A DNA stretch of 15,626 nt. Origin: JAAXKN01 sp050258415. GTDB taxonomy: Bacteria > Bacteroidota > Ignavibacteria > Ignavibacteriales > SURF-24. Positions 1 to 8,872 of the stretch are shown piece after piece. The translations under genes and the position numbers were made by a program. The stretch spans positions 1 through 15,626 of the forward strand of contig JBLMYS010000179.1 in the NCBI GenBank assembly GCA_050258415.1, in the 5' to 3' direction. Position 1 is the first letter of the stretch. Each line of letters begins with the position of its first letter. The notes beneath the pieces are model-generated. The model did no database searches. It was not told where the DNA came from and was given only the letters and a program-made list of their open reading frames with translations.

Positions 1-2829
1 GGCGTCTGCTATAATAAGGCCGTACCTATTGCCATGGCGGCCCTTACAGGAAAAGAGATTATTGTGCCGCCGGAGCCGGGGCTTATGGGCGCCTTCGGCG
101 TGGCGCTTGAAATTAAGCACCGCCTGGAACTGGGACTCTTAAAGGAAGAAGAGTTTTCTTTGGACGAACTCATTCACAGGACAGTCGAATACGGCAGGAC
201 TTTCATCTGCGCCGGAGGAGCCGAAAAGTGCGACAGGAAATGCCCCATATCCATGATCACAATTGACGGCAAAAAGTACCCCTTCGGTGGCGCGTGCAAT
301 AAGTACTATAACGTGCAGATGAATATAAAAGAATCGGACAGGGGAGAGGACCTCATAAAACTGAGGGAAAAGCTGGTATTTGAAAAATACCTCTGCACAC
401 CGGAATTAAATGAGAATGCCCCAACTATCGGCGTCTCCAGATCGTTTCTTACAAATACTTTATATCCCCTTTATTATAATTTTTTCACGCGCCTGGGCTT
501 TAAGGTGATCCTTGCTCAGGAATCCAAAACCACGGGCGTGGATAAAAGGGAGGCCGCCTTCTGCTATCCCGTCGAGCTCTCGCACGGATTTCTGCAGGAC
601 CTCCTGGATAAAAATCCGGACTACGTATTCCTCCCCCACATAAAAGAGATATATAACCCCGGAGAGGATAATCTTCCTAAGAAAACATGCGTCCTCATGC
701 AGTCCGAAAACTATTACCTTAAAGCCGCCTTTAAGGATGAACTGAAAAGTGTCAGGGTGCTTGATCCCGTGCTGGACTTTTCGGACGGCTATGAAGCTGC
801 GGAAAAAGAATTTCTGAAGATGGCCCAAAGTCTTGGTAAAAGTAAAAATGAGGCCTCCAAAGCCTACCGCTTTGCTTGCGCAGAACTTAGTAAAATGTTC
901 AGCGAGTTCAAAAAGGCGGGGCGTGAGGTGCTGGCCTCTCTTGAAGAGGACCCTGAAAAGTTTGCGGTCGTAACTTTCGGACGGAGCTATAACGCTTTTG
1001 CCCGCGACGCCAACCTGGGTGTGCCGCAGAAATTTTCCTCCCGCGGAATTACCGTAATTCCTCACGACTTTCTGCCCTATGACGACATGGAAAGCTATAA
1101 GCACATGTACTGGGGCCTGGGGCAGCAGATCTTAAAAGGCGCGCGCTTTGTTTATGGCCACCCGCAGCTTTTTGCCTCATATATTACAAACTTCAGCTGC
1201 GGCCCCGATTCATTTATAATCCCTTACTTCAGGAATATAATGGGGAGGAAACCTTCCCTTACGCTTGAACTCGACAGCCATTCTGCTGACGCGGGAGTAA
1301 ATACAAGAATTGAAGCGGCCCTGGACATTATTAAAAGCTTCCGTGAACTTAACCGCAATGAAACGTTTTCTGAAGAAAAGCTGAACGGCTTCAGGCCGCT
1401 TGAGGTGTTAAGCGAAACAAAAATTGTGGACTCCGACGGACGTGAGCTTCGAATTACAGATCCATCCATAAATGTTATGGTTCCCAATATGGGAAGGCTT
1501 GCAACAGAGGCCTTTGCCGCGGCATTCCGCCATGAGGGAATTAACTCTTCGCCCCTTCCGGAATACAATATGGATACCCTTACAACAGGACGCGGCAACA
1601 CGACCTGCAAGGAGTGCCTCCCGCTCATACTTAACGCGGGCTCAATGATAGAATATTATAATTCGCGGAAAAATAAGGACGAGAAGACACTTTTCTTTAT
1701 GGCTAAAGGCGATGGGCCCTGCCGCCTTGGGCAGTACCACGTCTATCTTGAGGATATAATAAAGAAAAGAAAAATGCGCAACATTGGCGTTTATACGCTT
1801 TCCGATGAGAACTCATACGAAGGACTTGGAAACAGGTTTGTTTTAAGAGGCTGGGCCGCAATTACAATAGGTAACCTGATGACGGAAGTTTATAACTCCA
1901 TTCAGGCGCTTGCGGTGGACAGAAAGAATGCCTCAGCAGTCTTCCGTCATGAATACGATAAAATATTAGATAAGCTTGAGCATGGCACTTTCGATGAATT
2001 TTACCGTCAGCTTGAGAGTTCGGCTCTCATTCTAAACCGGATTGAAAGAAAAGAATCCATTCACGAGGCAAAGAAAGTTGTAATAGTTGGCGAGATATTT
2101 GTCCGCCACGAGGAGTTCTCAAGGATGGATCTTCTGGACAGGCTAATTGAAAAAGGTTTTGTTGTAAGGATTGTGCCGATAGGGGAATATATCTATTATT
2201 CCAATTACCTGGCGGCAAAGGAGAATGCCGGAAGCAAAACTCCCGCAAAAGACAAACTGAAGTTTACAATACGCGATTACGCGCAGAAATATGTTGAACG
2301 CAGGATCAGGAAGATACTCGGAAAATCGGGCTTCATAGAGTTTGATATGCCGGAGGTTAAAGATGTGCTTAAAAAAGCCGAGCACCTGGTAAATCCCGAG
2401 CTTGCGGGAGAGGCGATTCTTACAATTGGATCGGCCATGCGTGAGATAATGGATCACGTTTCGGGAGTGATTTCACTAGGCCCGTTCGGGTGCATGCCCT
2501 CGCGTGTAGCCGAAGCGATACTGAACGTTGAAATGAACACCATGGGCAAGCTCATTGCAGAGAAGAGGAAAGTTAACACAGATGAAAACGGCGACCTCCC
2601 GTTCCTTGCAATAGAAACCGATGGCAACATATTCCCGCAGATAATTCAGTCAAAAATTGAGATCTTCATGCTTCAGGCAGAAAGGCTTCATGAAAAGTTA
2701 AAGACAGCGGATAAGACCATTGCTGACAAATACAAAGACGCCTTCCACAGGCTCATAAATAACATTTCGGGCAATGCCGGTGCAGGGGAGCCGGAAGAAA
2801 TTCCCGCCCTTATTTCAGAGGCGGATTAA
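1..2829 (+). CDS. 2-hydroxyacyl-CoA dehydratase activase-type protein (BadF/HgdC ATPase tail + DUF2229 + dehydratase-like domain), 5' truncated by window
   Basis: The frame is open from base 1, so the real start lies upstream; 942 residues are visible. Residues 1-40 ('GVCYNKA', 'PPEPGLMGAFGVALE') match the end of the BadF/BadG/BcrA/HgdC ASKHA ATPase domain. A cysteine cluster follows (fragment residues C70, C77, C81, C99), then a DUF2229-like stretch (about 130-450) and a C-terminal part resembling 2-hydroxyglutaryl-CoA dehydratase D-component proteins, with C536-x2-C539, C574 and C831 as likely iron-sulfur ligands. Proteins of this fused architecture are usually about 1,400 residues, so roughly the first third is missing. 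In the characterised family, the activator uses ATP to drive an electron from a [4Fe-4S] cluster into a dehydratase or reductase. The substrate of this large fused form is not known, and no dehydratase partner genes are visible. The internal ATG at 34 is not a credible start because the domain continues upstream of it. Confidence 0.88.
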   Translation, partial: GVCYNKAVPIAMAALTGKEIIVPPEPGLMGAFGVALEIKHRLELGLLKEEEFSLDELIHRTVEYGRTFICAGGAEKCDRKCPISMITIDGKKYPFGGACNKYYNVQMNIKESDRGEDLIKLREKLVFEKYLCTPELNENAPTIGVSRSFLTNTLYPLYYNFFTRLGFKVILAQESKTTGVDKREAAFCYPVELSHGFLQDLLDKNPDYVFLPHIKEIYNPGEDNLPKKTCVLMQSENYYLKAAFKDELKSVRVLDPVLDFSDGYEAAEKEFLKMAQSLGKSKNEASKAYRFACAELSKMFSEFKKAGREVLASLEEDPEKFAVVTFGRSYNAFARDANLGVPQKFSSRGITVIPHDFLPYDDMESYKHMYWGLGQQILKGARFVYGHPQLFASYITNFSCGPDSFIIPYFRNIMGRKPSLTLELDSHSADAGVNTRIEAALDIIKSFRELNRNETFSEEKLNGFRPLEVLSETKIVDSDGRELRITDPSINVMVPNMGRLATEAFAAAFRHEGINSSPLPEYNMDTLTTGRGNTTCKECLPLILNAGSMIEYYNSRKNKDEKTLFFMAKGDGPCRLGQYHVYLEDIIKKRKMRNIGVYTLSDENSYEGLGNRFVLRGWAAITIGNLMTEVYNSIQALAVDRKNASAVFRHEYDKILDKLEHGTFDEFYRQLESSALILNRIERKESIHEAKKVVIVGEIFVRHEEFSRMDLLDRLIEKGFVVRIVPIGEYIYYSNYLAAKENAGSKTPAKDKLKFTIRDYAQKYVERRIRKILGKSGFIEFDMPEVKDVLKKAEHLVNPELAGEAILTIGSAMREIMDHVSGVISLGPFGCMPSRVAEAILNVEMNTMGKLIAEKRKVNTDENGDLPFLAIETDGNIFPQIIQSKIEIFMLQAERLHEKLKTADKTIADKYKDAFHRLINNISGNAGAGEPEEIPALISEAD

Positions 2830-2919
2830 AGCCGGGATAGTGGAAATTAATGTTTTTTATTACGATTATGATTAAATTCTTTGCTTAAAAATTAGAATTT
2901 GACCCTAGAGGAGTTAAGA

Positions 2920-3666
2920 ATGGATAACGATAGAATCCAGAGAGAAATTGAGTTTCATAACGATAGATTCGGCAGTAATGAGAGTACAAGAGAAAAAGTT
3001 GATCAATTTTATTCTGTCATGCGCGCGGCAACTGAATATTATACCAGCAAGGCGTCTTCATACTGTAAAGATAAAAAATTGCTTGAATACGGCTGCGGGA
3101 CCGGCAGCTATTCACTCCAATGGTTAAAACTGGGAGCTATCGTATCAGGAATCGACATTTCCGACGAAGCGATTAAAATAGCGAAAAAGAATATTTCCGG
3201 GAGCGGGTACAATGCGGATTACTTTGTAATGAACGCCGAAAAGACAGAATTCCCCGATAATTGTTATGATATTATTGTCGGAAGCGGGATTCTTCACCAT
3301 TTGGACTTAAATAACTCCTTTGCTGAATTATTCAGGCTGTTAAATAACAATGGTCATGCAATATTCTTAGAGCCGCTTGGCCACAATCCATTAATTAACC
3401 TATTCCGCAAGCTTACGCCTTCAATGAGAACAGAAGATGAGCATCCATTAAGGGAAAAAGATTTGCAGTTAGCCAGAAAGTATTTCTCCAGGGTTAACGC
3501 TGAATATTTCAGTCTTTTTACATTAATTGCTATTCCTTTCAGGAGTTCAAAGCATTTTAACTCCATACTTTCATTTTTAGAAAAGATGGATAGAAGTATA
3601 ATGCGCATATTCCCGTTCCTGAAAAAACATTCCTGGGCTGTGGTGCTGGAATTTGTTAAGCTTTAA
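2920..3666 (+). CDS. class I SAM-dependent methyltransferase
   Basis: The 248-residue protein has a Rossmann-type SAM-binding motif I 'LEYGCGTG' (residues 55-62), the acidic 'GIDIS' strand that usually contacts the SAM ribose, and a post-motif 'GSGILHHL' near residue 121, as in Methyltransf_11/25 enzymes. The last 80 residues are basic and hydrophobic and do not point to a substrate. The frame stays open to a TTG at 2899, but ATG 2920 is preferred because GAGGAG lies 6 bases before it (2908-2913). The gene starts about 90 bases after the activase gene and is followed by a hairpin-rich noncoding stretch, so it may be transcribed alone or with its upstream neighbour. It could modify a small molecule, lipid or quinone precursor; no choice can be made from sequence. 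Confidence 0.85.
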   Translation: MDNDRIQREIEFHNDRFGSNESTREKVDQFYSVMRAATEYYTSKASSYCKDKKLLEYGCGTGSYSLQWLKLGAIVSGIDISDEAIKIAKKNISGSGYNADYFVMNAEKTEFPDNCYDIIVGSGILHHLDLNNSFAELFRLLNNNGHAIFLEPLGHNPLINLFRKLTPSMRTEDEHPLREKDLQLARKYFSRVNAEYFSLFTLIAIPFRSSKHFNSILSFLEKMDRSIMRIFPFLKKHSWAVVLEFVKL

Positions 3667-4077
3667 GCGTCAACTTAATTTATAATCCTAAGAATTCATT
3701 AGAATAAGGTTAAGAAAATAAGAGCATATATACATGTCCATGTTACAAAGCCGCGAAGCGGTGCTCTGCCTATAGAAAGGACCTCACCCAAAACATCTTA
3801 GCGCCCTGAGGGGGCGCTATGTTAAAATGATGTCAGGAACCATTTCCTGACATCCCCTTTGTCCGACTATGGCGGACGCATTCTTCTCAAATAATGGATT
3901 TTGCAATTCCCATTTCCCCTGATCAAAGATTCCTTTCACGAAGTGATTTGTCGGTAATGTTCATATTCGTACGCTCGTGTTACGCAACCGTGCAGTTCCC
4001 GGATTAATAGTCGGGAAAATTTGCTGTTTTTACGGGCACGATAATTGATAGGAAAGTTATTAAAAACCAGGGATAGT
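3667..4077. other. hairpin-rich intergenic region without a gene
   Basis: No credible coding frame is seen. The stretch holds several separate inverted repeats: CCGC-GAA-GCGG at 3751-3761; an 8-bp perfect stem at 3799-3806/3812-3819; an 11-bp perfect stem at 3829-3839/3844-3854; a 5-bp stem at 3861-3865/3873-3877; and TTCCCG/CGGGAA at 3996-4001/4012-4017. None is followed by a clean T-run on the plus strand, so they are not textbook intrinsic terminators, although they follow the methyltransferase gene directly. They may be RNA-processing or Rho-related structures, remnants of dispersed palindromic repeats, or the 5' leader of the permease gene. Confidence 0.5.
3829..3854. repeat. perfect 11-bp inverted repeat (GATGTCAGGAA / TTCCTGACATC)
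   Basis: The arms 3829-3839 and 3844-3854 are exact reverse complements around the four-base loop CCAT. The 3' flank is CCCCTTTG, not a T-run, so a role in termination is possible but unproven. The left arm with its flank (3828-3842) matches 14 of 15 bases at 6517-6531, on the other side of the permease gene. The GATG...CATC ends recur in the hairpins at 12004-12033 and 13936-13956. Confidence 0.6.
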
Positions 4078-6441
4078 ATGCTGAAGAACTTTTTCCGGAT
4101 TATTTACAGGGACCTGTCCAAAGATAAAACCTATTCTGTTATAAGTATAGCAGGTTTATCGGCCGCAATCTCTGTTGCTATCGTCATAATCGCCATCAGC
4201 TTTTCATTTCTCACATTCAACAGGTTCCATGAGAAAGGGGAGCGCATATACCAGGCTTTCTGTAAGACAGAATATCTTAAAGGCGGCATAGAATACAACC
4301 GTACGATGTCTTGTCTTTTGGGCGAGGGACTTAAAAATAAATTCCCGGAAATCCGTAATGCCGTAACTGTTAAATCCGATGATCCGCTGATGTTTATATC
4401 GAATGACAAAAAATTTGAGCAAAAGGGTATATATTCAGACGCCTCGCTTTTTAAGGCCTTTACTTTCCCTGTTATTAAACAAACTGCCAGGGATATTTTT
4501 ACTGATAATAATTCAGTTGCCATTTCTAAAAGCGTTGCAGAAAAATATTTTAACAATCCTTCCGATGCTATTGGGAAAAGAATAATTCTAAGACGCTCCT
4601 ATCAAAAAAAGGAAGCTTTCGTTAGTGCCGTTTTTGAAGATGTGCCGAAGAATTCATCTTTAAGCTTTGATTATGTCCTGCCGCTTAAAGCACTTTTGGC
4701 CGAGCATAAAGAATATAAGGCATGGGGTTACCTCTCTGCAGATACATATTTTGAAGTAAATCCGAACGTGAATATCGATGCCTTAAATAAAAAGATTAAA
4801 GACTTTATCCATGAACAAAAACCGGGTTCAAACGGGGAACTGTTTCTATACAAATTCAGCGATGTTTTCCTTAAAGCCCCTGACGGCAATGGATTAGATA
4901 TAAATGTTGGAATAGATATACTGCTGATAATTGCTTTTATTGTTCTTGCAGTTGCCGCAATCAATTTTATTAACCTGGCTATATCAAGAGCTGCCGAAAA
5001 AACGAAAGAAATAAGCTTAAGGAAGATAATCGGAGCCGACAGAAAATCTCTTATTATCAGATTTATGACTGAGAGTTACATGCTGGTTTTTATTGCGGTT
5101 CTGCTGGGCCTTGTCCTTGCTGAAATAATTATTCCTTATATCAATGAAAGCTTTAACGGTATCATTACTTTAATAATTCCTTACAGGAATTTATACTTTG
5201 TCCTTTCAATTGTTGTATTATGGGTAATTACAGGACTCCTGGCCGGTTTTTATCCGGCTCTATATCTCTCATCATTATCGCCAATGTCACTATTAAGAGG
5301 TTTTAACAGCCCCGCAGGTAAAAGAAATGTCCTGAGGAAGAGCTTAATTGTTGTTCAATTTATCTTTTCCACGTTTTTTATATTTATTACTATTGTTACA
5401 ATTAAACAGATAAATTATATAATGACTAAAGATCATGGTCTTAATATCAAGCAGATAGTAGAATTCGGGCTGACAGAAGAGCTTTCAAAGCATATAAATG
5501 CCTTTTCAAATGATCTGAGAACTAATCCCGGTATAATTAATGTAACATACGCCAGTAATGAACCGACCTGGGTAGAGGGAACCACATCAGATCCCGAATG
5601 GGAAGGCAAACCTAAAGGCATGAACGATATGTTTCCCGTGATTACAGTGGGAGACAATTTCCTTAAAACCTTCGATATTAAGGTTATGAAAGGAAGGGAT
5701 TTCATCGAAGGGGATTCTCTTGACACCAGGAATTTCATTATAAATGAAAAGATGGCCAGGGTTATCTCAAAAGAGAACCCTGTAGGAATGGGAATGTCCT
5801 TCTGGGGAGACCATGGGCAGGTCGTTGGTGTAGTAAAAGATTATCAGAATACCAGTTTATTTTCGGGGGTTACGCCTGTCATAATCAGGAAGAGACCGGG
5901 TGAAGGTAATTTATGCTTTGTAAAGGTCCATATAGAGAACTTGAATGAGGCCTTGAGGTTTCTGAAAGCGGCTTATGGGAAATATGAGAAGGAGTATCCG
6001 TTCAAGTATTATTTCCTGGATCGGCGTTTTTTGGAGAAACATTTAATAATGCAGCTCTTCAGGGGATTCTTCGGTATTTGCGGCATAATAGCAATAATAA
6101 TTTCCTGTATGGGTTTGTTCGGACTGACGGCATTTTCCATTCAGCAGAAAACCAAGGAAGTAGGCATTAGAAAAGTGTTGGGAGCTTCTGCAGTTTCCAT
6201 ATCCATGATCCTTACAAAATCTGTAATCAAGCTTGCTATCGTAGGGACAATGATAGGGCTTCCTGCCGGATATTATATTTCAAAACTTCTGCTTCAGAGC
6301 TTTGTTTCCAAAACCGAAATTGATGCCGGCATATTTCTGGTAGTTGTTTTTATCGTAATATTTCTAGCTTCAGGAACGGTTATATTTCAGGCTTTAAGGG
6401 CGGCATTAACAAATCCCGTTAATAGCCTTAGATATGAATAA
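4078..6441 (+). CDS. ABC transporter permease with two MacB_PCD/FtsX modules
   Basis: The 787-residue membrane protein has an N-terminal transmembrane segment (about 17-42), a periplasmic MacB_PCD-like domain (about 45-270), and a first FtsX domain of three membrane segments (about 275-415) carrying 'EISLRKIIGADR'. A fifth segment (about 420-445), a second periplasmic domain and a second FtsX domain (about 659-775) with 'EVGIRKVLGAS' follow, ending 'NPVNSLRYE'. This is the usual length and layout of Bacteroidota MacB/FtsX-type permeases, which work with a separate ATPase in lipoprotein release, antibiotic/peptide export or mechanotransmission. No ATPase gene is nearby, so the partner must lie elsewhere. 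The frame extends to a TTG at 4045, but ATG 4078 gives the typical 'MLKNFFRI' beginning and has AGGGA four bases upstream. The substrate is unknown. Confidence 0.9.
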   Translation: MLKNFFRIIYRDLSKDKTYSVISIAGLSAAISVAIVIIAISFSFLTFNRFHEKGERIYQAFCKTEYLKGGIEYNRTMSCLLGEGLKNKFPEIRNAVTVKSDDPLMFISNDKKFEQKGIYSDASLFKAFTFPVIKQTARDIFTDNNSVAISKSVAEKYFNNPSDAIGKRIILRRSYQKKEAFVSAVFEDVPKNSSLSFDYVLPLKALLAEHKEYKAWGYLSADTYFEVNPNVNIDALNKKIKDFIHEQKPGSNGELFLYKFSDVFLKAPDGNGLDINVGIDILLIIAFIVLAVAAINFINLAISRAAEKTKEISLRKIIGADRKSLIIRFMTESYMLVFIAVLLGLVLAEIIIPYINESFNGIITLIIPYRNLYFVLSIVVLWVITGLLAGFYPALYLSSLSPMSLLRGFNSPAGKRNVLRKSLIVVQFIFSTFFIFITIVTIKQINYIMTKDHGLNIKQIVEFGLTEELSKHINAFSNDLRTNPGIINVTYASNEPTWVEGTTSDPEWEGKPKGMNDMFPVITVGDNFLKTFDIKVMKGRDFIEGDSLDTRNFIINEKMARVISKENPVGMGMSFWGDHGQVVGVVKDYQNTSLFSGVTPVIIRKRPGEGNLCFVKVHIENLNEALRFLKAAYGKYEKEYPFKYYFLDRRFLEKHLIMQLFRGFFGICGIIAIIISCMGLFGLTAFSIQQKTKEVGIRKVLGASAVSISMILTKSVIKLAIVGTMIGLPAGYYISKLLLQSFVSKTEIDAGIFLVVVFIVIFLASGTVIFQALRAALTNPVNSLRYE

Positions 6442-6516
6442 AAAATAGTGCCCGGAATCCATAGCGCTCCGGAGATCTCAGATTTCAATTTATTAAAGGG
6501 ATGCCAGGTTATTAAA

Positions 6517-6531
6517 TGATGTCATGAACCA
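6517..6531 (+). repeat. near-copy of the 3828-3842 element
   Basis: TGATGTCATGAACCA here differs from 3828-3842 at one of 15 positions, and both are preceded by TTAAA or TTAAAA. At this site the second arm of the inverted repeat is missing (AAGAGTCTGACC follows), so this looks like a degenerate or half copy. The two copies bracket the permease gene. Chance similarity is possible at this length. Confidence 0.35.
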
Positions 6532-6591
6532 AGAGTCTGACCGGGAGATTGCTTTTCCAAATTTAACAATTCTAAATATCTGAGGTGTAAT

Positions 6592-7932
6592 TTGAAAAAA
6601 GACTGTTTATTAATTATGGCTCTCATTGGATTTATTTGTACTCCCCGGCTATTAGCTCAACCCAAACAAATTATAGTTAACCTGGTGCCTGTTTTTGAAA
6701 ACAGACCTTTCTCATATTCTCGTATTATAGCGTGGTCATATACAGATTCTTCTGTGAAATATTCTGGTATTCCCAAAAATATCCTTGCCCCTGGTATTAG
6801 AGAATTTAATTATCAGCGCGGACTTTTTTACTATCAGCTCTTTAGGCAGCACAAACTGTCCGAAAGAAAATTTGCCGAACTTATGAAAACAAGAAAAATT
6901 GATACGACAAAACTAACAATCCTTCCAGTAAAACAGCATTTAGCTGCTATGATTGGTTTTGATAAAGACAGTAACTATGTTGTAATACTTGATGCGAATT
7001 TTAATAATGATTTTAGCGACGATAGTTTGTTTGTATATCCACGGCTTAGCAGGGAAAAGCAAAAAACGGGGTCTGAAAATATTCCCTGGCATAAAGTCGA
7101 TTTTGAATACTGGGATGGACATAATATAGTAGAGAAAAAAGTCGATCTGAGAGCAGATCCTTATAAAGGCGGACTAGTCTTTTCAGATTCAGTAATGAAC
7201 AAACTTTTCCTTGGTATTTCGATTAAAGAACATCTAAAGGGAAATTTTTCCGCAAAGGGGAAAGATTACGAAATAAGGATAAGTAATGGCTTTTGTTCAG
7301 CCACTTATGACAATCTTGAAGCAGATGATTTTCTCTTTGGGATGAAAGACAGCATCAGGGAAAGTAACAGAAAAACCAGGCTGCAAAGCTATGAGGAAAT
7401 CCTGAATCTTGATGGCTGGCAGTATCAAATATCTTCAGTTTCCGCGGATGCAAAGACTCTGACACTTGAATTCAGGGGAGTCAGTAACAGCATTGAAGTG
7501 GCTGAAATGGGGGACTCTGCTCCAGAAATTACGGCAAACACAATGGACAATTCAGAATTTAGCCTTTCTGAATACAAAGGTAAGTATGTACTGCTTGATT
7601 TCTGGGGAACCTGGTGTGTTCCTTGTTTAAGTGGAATTCCAAAACTTAAGCAGTTGTATGAAAAATTTCAGAACAAACCATTTGAAATAGTCGGGATAGC
7701 GGTTGATGAAGATGCCCAAAAGGTAAAAAAGATTGTTAAGGGAAGGGGGATTCCGTGGACACAAATCTTTCAAAACATAAATGATAAATCCAATACCTCT
7801 ATTCAGTATAAGTATAAGGTGTCAAAATATCCTTCAACATTTTTATTAAATCCGGAAGGTAAAATAATAGCTATAGATCCGGATTATGCGGAAATAGTCA
7901 AGCTACTGCAAACAGAATTTTCAAAACTTTAG
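6592..7932 (+). CDS. exported thioredoxin-like (TlpA/ResA-type) protein with large N-terminal domain
   Basis: The 446-residue protein starts with a signal peptide (MKKDCLLIMALIGF..., likely cleavage after A22), which supports the TTG start at 6592; GAGGTG lies four bases upstream. Residues about 25-305 form a domain I do not recognise, containing the acidic loop 'DANFNNDFSDD' (134-144), which resembles calcium-binding loops. The C-terminal thioredoxin fold (about 309-446) has the redox motif W341-C342-V-P-C345 and the cis-proline region 'KYPSTF'. TlpA/ResA-type proteins act outside the cytoplasmic membrane, reducing disulfides in c-type cytochrome apoproteins or other exported targets. The extended N-terminal half is typical of Bacteroidota versions whose targets are unknown. 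No cytochrome maturation genes are nearby. It stands alone, 150 bases after the permease gene. Confidence 0.88.
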   Translation: MKKDCLLIMALIGFICTPRLLAQPKQIIVNLVPVFENRPFSYSRIIAWSYTDSSVKYSGIPKNILAPGIREFNYQRGLFYYQLFRQHKLSERKFAELMKTRKIDTTKLTILPVKQHLAAMIGFDKDSNYVVILDANFNNDFSDDSLFVYPRLSREKQKTGSENIPWHKVDFEYWDGHNIVEKKVDLRADPYKGGLVFSDSVMNKLFLGISIKEHLKGNFSAKGKDYEIRISNGFCSATYDNLEADDFLFGMKDSIRESNRKTRLQSYEEILNLDGWQYQISSVSADAKTLTLEFRGVSNSIEVAEMGDSAPEITANTMDNSEFSLSEYKGKYVLLDFWGTWCVPCLSGIPKLKQLYEKFQNKPFEIVGIAVDEDAQKVKKIVKGRGIPWTQIFQNINDKSNTSIQYKYKVSKYPSTFLLNPEGKIIAIDPDYAEIVKLLQTEFSKL

Positions 7933-8341
7933 AATTTCCTGGTCAAAGATGGGGCGCCGGGTCCCCGGGAACCGGAAACCCCGCAATCCCCCCCGCGCCG
8001 CGGTTAGCCTGCCCGTCTCCGACGAGGCCGCGCCATGTTTTTTCGGATACGTGAATTTGATTGGAAAATCCATATACGCCATAGCTGATATAAAAAGTGA
8101 AAAATCTTCAGAAAATTTTCCGAAACCGCCCCTCGTCACCATATATACATATAGAACATAAATTAAAAATACTTGACAATAATCGCGTTTTTCCCAATTT
8201 TCATTGCTGCTGTTATTTCCCTGTGGGACTACAACTTAATTGAATGTGTAACAGAAACCGCTGGAAGTTAATACCAAATAAAAGTTGGAAATTATAGTAA
8301 TAAAAACAGAATATTAAACGAATCTCCAAATTCAATAATAA
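7933..8341. other. intergenic region with a high-GC island; no confirmed gene
   Basis: Bases 7951-8030 contain 63 G or C in 80, set in strongly AT-rich surroundings. Two overlapping small frames cross it in opposite directions (plus 7949-8161, 70 codons; minus 7921-8142, 73 codons). Neither has a ribosome-binding site or a domain I recognise, and the arginine/proline-rich plus-frame start simply reflects the GC-rich DNA. The sharp change in composition suggests a dispersed repeat or a foreign or degenerate insertion. From 8162 to 8341 the DNA is AT-rich again; a 32-codon hydrophobic frame from TTG 8173 to TAA 8271 is too short to call. No terminator is visible after the thioredoxin gene. Confidence 0.5.
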
Positions 8342-8848
8342 ATGAGATTGTCAGTGACAAGAAAATCCTTCCTTTTAATTTGCTCCATTTTTATTTTTAC
8401 GTCTGTATCTAATTCCCAAAGCAAGGAATTACAGAGTTGTTCAGGTCCTAAATATCTGGTGCCCTGCGGCACTTTGTCTAAATCCGACTCTACGGAGTAT
8501 TTTGCACCAGGACTTATGGACCATAGCGAACTGGATGCTGCCTGGTTAAAAGAAGAGATTAAAAAAGAAGAAACTAAGTATTGGCTTGCTGCTTATGCAA
8601 AAAAGCACATTGAAGAAATATTTGCTTCCTCGTCTGTTACTCCAGCTGAACTTGAGAAGATTAGGAACAGAACATTAAAACAATATTCTGATAGCTGGAA
8701 TTCCATCGAAAGCAAGATATCTCCTGAGGACAAGATTTATTATTATTCTACTCCGCGCGAGTATTGGACATCGTTGTCTGGTCAGGATGGACTTGCAGTG
8801 ATTAGAAATTGTAAGGTTGTTTATGTTTTGACATTAACTCAGAGCTAA
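8342..8848 (+). CDS. small exported protein of unknown function
   Basis: I do not recognise this 168-residue protein. It begins with a basic stretch and a hydrophobic core (residues 1-26), consistent with a signal peptide cleaved near 'SNSQ'. The mature part has three cysteines (C33, C42, C157), a charged, probably helical segment around 68-125 ('WLKEEIKKEETKYWL') and a tyrosine-rich patch 'KIYYYSTPREYW' (131-142). C33 lies too far from the signal core for a normal lipobox. The ATG at 8342 has no Shine-Dalgarno sequence, which is common in this group. The next gene starts only 24 bases after the stop, so the two may be cotranscribed. Confidence 0.7.
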   Translation: MRLSVTRKSFLLICSIFIFTSVSNSQSKELQSCSGPKYLVPCGTLSKSDSTEYFAPGLMDHSELDAAWLKEEIKKEETKYWLAAYAKKHIEEIFASSSVTPAELEKIRNRTLKQYSDSWNSIESKISPEDKIYYYSTPREYWTSLSGQDGLAVIRNCKVVYVLTLTQS

Positions 8849-8872
8849 AAAAATCATAAATTGAATAGACTA

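Noticed and set aside
460..1104. Long minus-strand frame (214 codons) inside the dehydratase activase gene
   Set aside because: It lies wholly opposite a gene with clear domains, has no recognisable motif and is explained as a shadow frame.
7921..8161. Two opposite 70-73 codon frames over the GC-rich island as real genes
   Set aside because: They overlap each other on opposite strands, lack start signals and derive their residues from the skewed composition; better treated as a possible repeat.
8173..8271. TTGACA promoter-like box and a 32-codon hydrophobic frame starting at TTG 8173
   Set aside because: No -10 box is found at proper spacing, and the frame has no ribosome-binding site or family signature; a few hydrophobic codons in AT-rich DNA are expected by chance.
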